A stretch of 64,000 nt of DNA from positions 7,730,501 to 7,794,500 of the forward strand of contig NZ_CP108514.1 in the NCBI RefSeq assembly GCF_035989305.1. The letters are read 5' to 3'. The notes beneath the pieces were generated by a model. It saw only the letters and a list, made by a program, of their open reading frames with translations, did not search any database and was not told the DNA's origin. This DNA comes from Streptomyces sp. NBC_01233 (GTDB lineage: Bacteria > Actinomycetota > Actinomycetes > Streptomycetales > Streptomycetaceae). Positions 61,342 to 64,000 of the stretch are shown one piece after another; position 1 is the stretch's first letter, and every line of letters begins with the position of its first letter. Made by a program: the position numbers and the translations under genes.

Positions 61342-62029
61342 CGTCGTCGCCGCAGAGAGTGACGAGCATCAGCATGGCCATTGGGGTGTGCTGCTCCCCG
61401 TCGACCTCTATGCGCCGAGACAGGTAGTCGACGAAGGTGCCGAGCCCGCCCCCGTGGTCGTCGATGGACACCACATGCTCGAACATTTCGGGGGTGAGAT
61501 CCTCGCGGCCGAAGGCGAACGCGGCGGCGCGACAGTGGATCGGCTGGGTGCGGATAACCTCCCAGGTGGTTTTCATGAAGCGGCTGGATGCCTCGGGGAC
61601 GCCCTCCAGGACGACAGCCAGGTCCGGGGCTCTGACGCACTCGACGTGGCGGAGGAATTCTTCGATACCGGAAGAGTCGGCGCCGGCATTGGTCATGCCC
61701 CTCACGTACAGCTCGAAGTGGCTGATGAAGCTGTCCCCGTACTCGTCGCTCTCCTCGATCAGGCTGATCTCGTTGATCAGCCGGCGGGTTGTCGGGTCGC
61801 CGACCGGGATCCACGCAGTACGGACACCGGGCAGCGACTGCTGGAGGACTTCATCAAAGACATGAAGTCCACACGGCGTAGACGTGGTGCTCCATGAAGG
61901 TGCGTACGGCGGGAAGGGTGGTCAACTGCCCATACTTGGGTGGCGCAGGACTCGGTCCCGGGTGGGTGCGATGTCCGTGCGGAGCTGCTCCAGGGCGGGA
62001 TGGGCGGTTTCCCAGGCATAGCGAGACAT
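61342..62029 (-). pseudogene. DUF3050-family protein (haem-oxygenase-like fold), decayed
   Basis: From the ATG at 62029: SRYAWETAHPALEQLRTDI...RVLRHP, then (frame change near 61930) YGQLTTLPAVRTFMEHHVYAVW, (change near 61877) FMSLMK, (change near 61855) QQSLPGVRTAWIPVGDPTTRRLINEISLIEESDEYGDSFISHFELYVRGM and AMLMLVTLCGDD. This is the DUF3050 pattern with its EHHVYAVWDFM metal-site motif. Three single-base losses and loss of the C-terminus at the IS3 element make it non-functional. It lies 25 bp after the aminotransferase and was probably its operon partner. Confidence 0.78.
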
Positions 62030-62054
62030 GGAGAATCTCCTTGCTGGTGCGTGG

Positions 62055-63188
62055 TCACGCACTGGTGGGCAGCCGCTGCAGGGCGGCGACGAGCCGGTCG
62101 ATGGAGTTGGGGTTGCGCAGGTTCAGGCGGCCCCCGCGGTCGAGGTTGAACCATGAGGCGGGCACCAGGTCCACGCCGCGTTCGCCAAGAGCGATCCAGG
62201 GGTCGGTGACGGTCTCGTCGCCGTAGAGGTAGGCGGCGAAGCACTGGCTGCGCGGCGCCAGCCGGTAGGGGGTCTGAGCAACTGCGGCGGTCACCTTGGC
62301 CAGGTTGTCTTCGACCTCGCGCTGGGTGGTGTGCTGGTAGGCGGTATCGGTGAGGGATTCGCGGGCAGCGATGATGGCCAGGCTGGTCAGTTCGATCGGG
62401 TCGATCGTTCGGTCGAAGTCGTCGACGTAGGCCGCCGGTGTGACCAGGTAGCCGATGCGTAGGCCGGACAAGCCGAAGAATTTGGAGAAGCTCTCCAGGA
62501 ACAGCACGTTGCGGTGGTCGTTGGCCAGTGAGGCCGAGGACAGGTGCGGGTAGATGGTGTCGGCTTCGTCGACCACGAACATGGTCTGAGGGCAGGCGTT
62601 CGCCAGCTGATCGACCTCGTCTCGCCTCCAGAAACGCCCGGTGACGGCGCTGGGGTTGGAGATGATCACGAAGTCGATCCCCTGATATTGGACGAACCGG
62701 ACTACGTCGTCGACCTCGAACTGGAAGGGGAATCGTGTGTGTTCCAGCCAGGAGGTGCGCACGCCGACCCGGTCGGCGAAGTACCGGAATCCCGGCCAGT
62801 CCGGGCGGAGCAGGCCGATGTGCTGGGCCGAGACGCCGAAGACCTCAAACGCATAGCGAACGGCGCCCATCGCTCCGGAGGTCAGGAACACCAGGTCCGG
62901 ATCGACGCCGTGCAGGGCGGCGAGGTCACCGCGCAGCCTGGCGTCCTGCGGGTTCCAGTGGTCGGTGAGCATCTCGGCGGTCGGGGTCTGGACGGCGGCA
63001 AGCGCGCGCGGTGAGGGCCGGTCGTTCTCGCAGCCGGCGAGGTTGCACCGTTTGGTGGGCTGCGTTTCCACCGAACGGAACTGCGTAGGAACAATGATCT
63101 TGTCTACCGAGAACGGGGACGGCAGCAGGGTTGGCCGCGCCCCGGACGGCCGGGGCACTGCGACGGGTTCGGGCGATGAGGGAGCCAT
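62055..63188 (-). CDS. PLP-dependent aminotransferase, class I/II
   Basis: 377 residues (ATG 63188). Fold-type I features: FLTSGAMGAVRYAFEVFG (cofactor loop), IISNPSAVTGRFWRRDEV, Asp in TMFVVDEADTIYPH, Schiff-base Lys in LESFSKFFGLSGLRIGYLVTP and the final Arg in RLNLRNPNSI. It is closest in style to histidinol-phosphate aminotransferase-like enzymes of secondary metabolism. The N-terminal ~45 residues carry extra PTKRCNLAGCENDRPSP. Substrate unknown. Downstream DUF3050 and an upstream truncated gene suggest a broken biosynthetic operon. Confidence 0.88.
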   Translation of the reverse strand: MAPSSPEPVAVPRPSGARPTLLPSPFSVDKIIVPTQFRSVETQPTKRCNLAGCENDRPSPRALAAVQTPTAEMLTDHWNPQDARLRGDLAALHGVDPDLVFLTSGAMGAVRYAFEVFGVSAQHIGLLRPDWPGFRYFADRVGVRTSWLEHTRFPFQFEVDDVVRFVQYQGIDFVIISNPSAVTGRFWRRDEVDQLANACPQTMFVVDEADTIYPHLSSASLANDHRNVLFLESFSKFFGLSGLRIGYLVTPAAYVDDFDRTIDPIELTSLAIIAARESLTDTAYQHTTQREVEDNLAKVTAAVAQTPYRLAPRSQCFAAYLYGDETVTDPWIALGERGVDLVPASWFNLDRGGRLNLRNPNSIDRLVAALQRLPTSA

Positions 63189-63362
63189 GGAACCTCTCCA
63201 GTGGTCTGGGCCGGTACACGGATCACGGACGGCCGGGCATCGAGGAGGCCAGAGCACCCCGAATGATGCAGATGTGCCACTTGGGTGGATGCGCGGACGG
63301 TCAGTTGATGAATTCGGGGGCGGGGTGGGCCCTGTCGCGGCGCAGGTGCTAGTAGAACCTGG

Positions 63363-63660
63363 CTACGGACCGGTCGCTCTTCGTCTGAGGCCCGGGCCGG
63401 AGGCGGCGGCCTGCAGCGCGTCAGCCAGGACATCGCGGGTCTTGCGTGCGGTGCCGATGACGATGGTGCGGGGCTTGCCGGGAGCAGGCATCGCCAGAGC
63501 GTCGATGATGGCGTACCAGCGGTCGCTGATATCCGAGCTGAGGGTGAAGAAGATCGTGCCCCACACCCCGTAGTTGTAGAAACTGGGGGCGTCTCGCCGA
63601 TCACCGTCCGGGTGGGTGAACGCCGAGTACTCGGCGTTGGCAAAGATGTCGCCGGAGAGA
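63363..63660 (-). CDS. Unknown protein, C-terminal part only
   Basis: The frame, open from about 63660, reads SGDIFANAEYSAFTHPDGDRR, FYNYGVWGTIFFTLSSDISDRWYAIIDAL and KPRTIVIGTARKTRDVLADALQ. It looks like real protein sequence but no start is present, and the upstream DNA turns into a tandem repeat. I do not recognise the family. Confidence 0.5.
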
Positions 63661-63662
63661 GG

Positions 63663-63702
63663 AGTGTCTGAAACTCGTAGCTAGTGTCTGAAAATCGTAG
63701 CT
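63663..63702. repeat. 20-bp tandem repeat
   Basis: AGTGTCTGAAACTCGTAGCT followed directly by AGTGTCTGAAAATCGTAGCT (one difference), at the break point of the truncated gene. Such doubled sites can mark the end of a mobile element. Confidence 0.8.
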
Positions 63703-64000
63703 GATGTCGTGCAGGGTTTCCAGGTGTTGCAGGTCGGCAGTGTTGCGGCAGAGACCTACGTGTCGATGTTCACGATTTCGCCGAGCTCACCCACGTGGAA
63801 CACCAGCTCGTCATCCGGGAACTCCAGGTCCGGCAGCTCCTACAGCGACTCAACCCTGTTGGAGGCACAGATCAGACCGAACCGCTCGGCGGTGGGTAAC
63901 CGGCACAACTGCGCTGCCGTCAGCCGCGGACCGTACAACCGGTCCCGGTCTGCGTGCACACGCCCGCCCGGTCGAACGGCCAGCGGCGTAGCGGACACAC
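63703..64000. other. Window end without a recognisable gene
   Basis: About 300 bp. The minus strand reads GPRLTAAQLCRLPTAERFGLICA and FPDDELVFHVGELGEIVNIDT in frames broken by stops, which may be a decayed gene, but nothing can be assigned. Confidence 0.4.

Overview
The window is high-GC actinobacterial DNA and is best explained as Streptomyces. The evidence is extreme G/C-ending codon use, frequent GTG starts and 4-nt ATGA/GTGA gene overlaps, F420-dependent enzyme families (PPOX and LLM), WhiB-like fragments, and the particular mix of IS families. No tRNA, rRNA or CRISPR array was found.

Region 1 (1-15.1 kb) is ordinary chromosome. It holds the end of a sensor kinase and an overlapping lipoprotein gene, a cytochrome P450, a membrane-anchored unknown, a secreted gamma-glutamyltransferase, a methionine aminopeptidase divergent from a small XRE regulator with a palindromic operator between them, a small lipoprotein, a PPOX F420 protein and a repeat-rich unknown. 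A reductive pyrimidine catabolism operon follows: N-carbamoyl-beta-alanine amidohydrolase, class III aminotransferase, dihydropyrimidinase and an LLM flavin/F420 oxidoreductase. The dihydropyrimidinase gene is unusual. A truncated host-like 5' copy is followed by about 210 bp of foreign sequence and then a complete gene whose first ~500 bp use un-Streptomyces-like codons.

Region 2 (15.1-25.8 kb) starts where an IS3 element cuts an OLD/RecF-type ATPase gene. It carries a catabolic-looking set (flavoprotein, two short-chain dehydrogenases, a Rieske oxygenase, a thiolase) among IS remnants, including an IS30 inserted in an IS3 remnant.

Region 3 (25.8-42.3 kb) is an IS sink: ISAzo13-like (full and partial), IS21, IS630 (several), IS1182, IS3, IS256 and IS30. 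It also contains a broken group II intron. A compact serine-recombinase element sits inside that intron's reverse transcriptase gene, and its two ends join into a near-perfect long palindrome, as expected of an attP.

Region 4 (42.3-56.2 kb) is a nested set of elements. A three-gene transposon (zinc/HTH protein, DDE transposase, AAA+ ATPase) has its transposase split by a trio-type recombinase element. Its ATPase is split by a Tn3-family transposon (6.5 kb, 38-bp inverted repeats, resolvase, res-like site, beta-trefoil cargo) and by a tyrosine recombinase now fused in frame to the ATPase remainder.

Region 5 (56.2-64 kb) has two IS3 elements, an IS5 and an IS630 remnant around a hotdog-like protein gene, a PLP aminotransferase, a decayed DUF3050 gene and a truncated unknown. 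Single-base frameshifts are common in Regions 2-5 and absent in the readable genes of Region 1, which fits decay of mobile DNA, though assembly indels cannot be excluded from the sequence alone.
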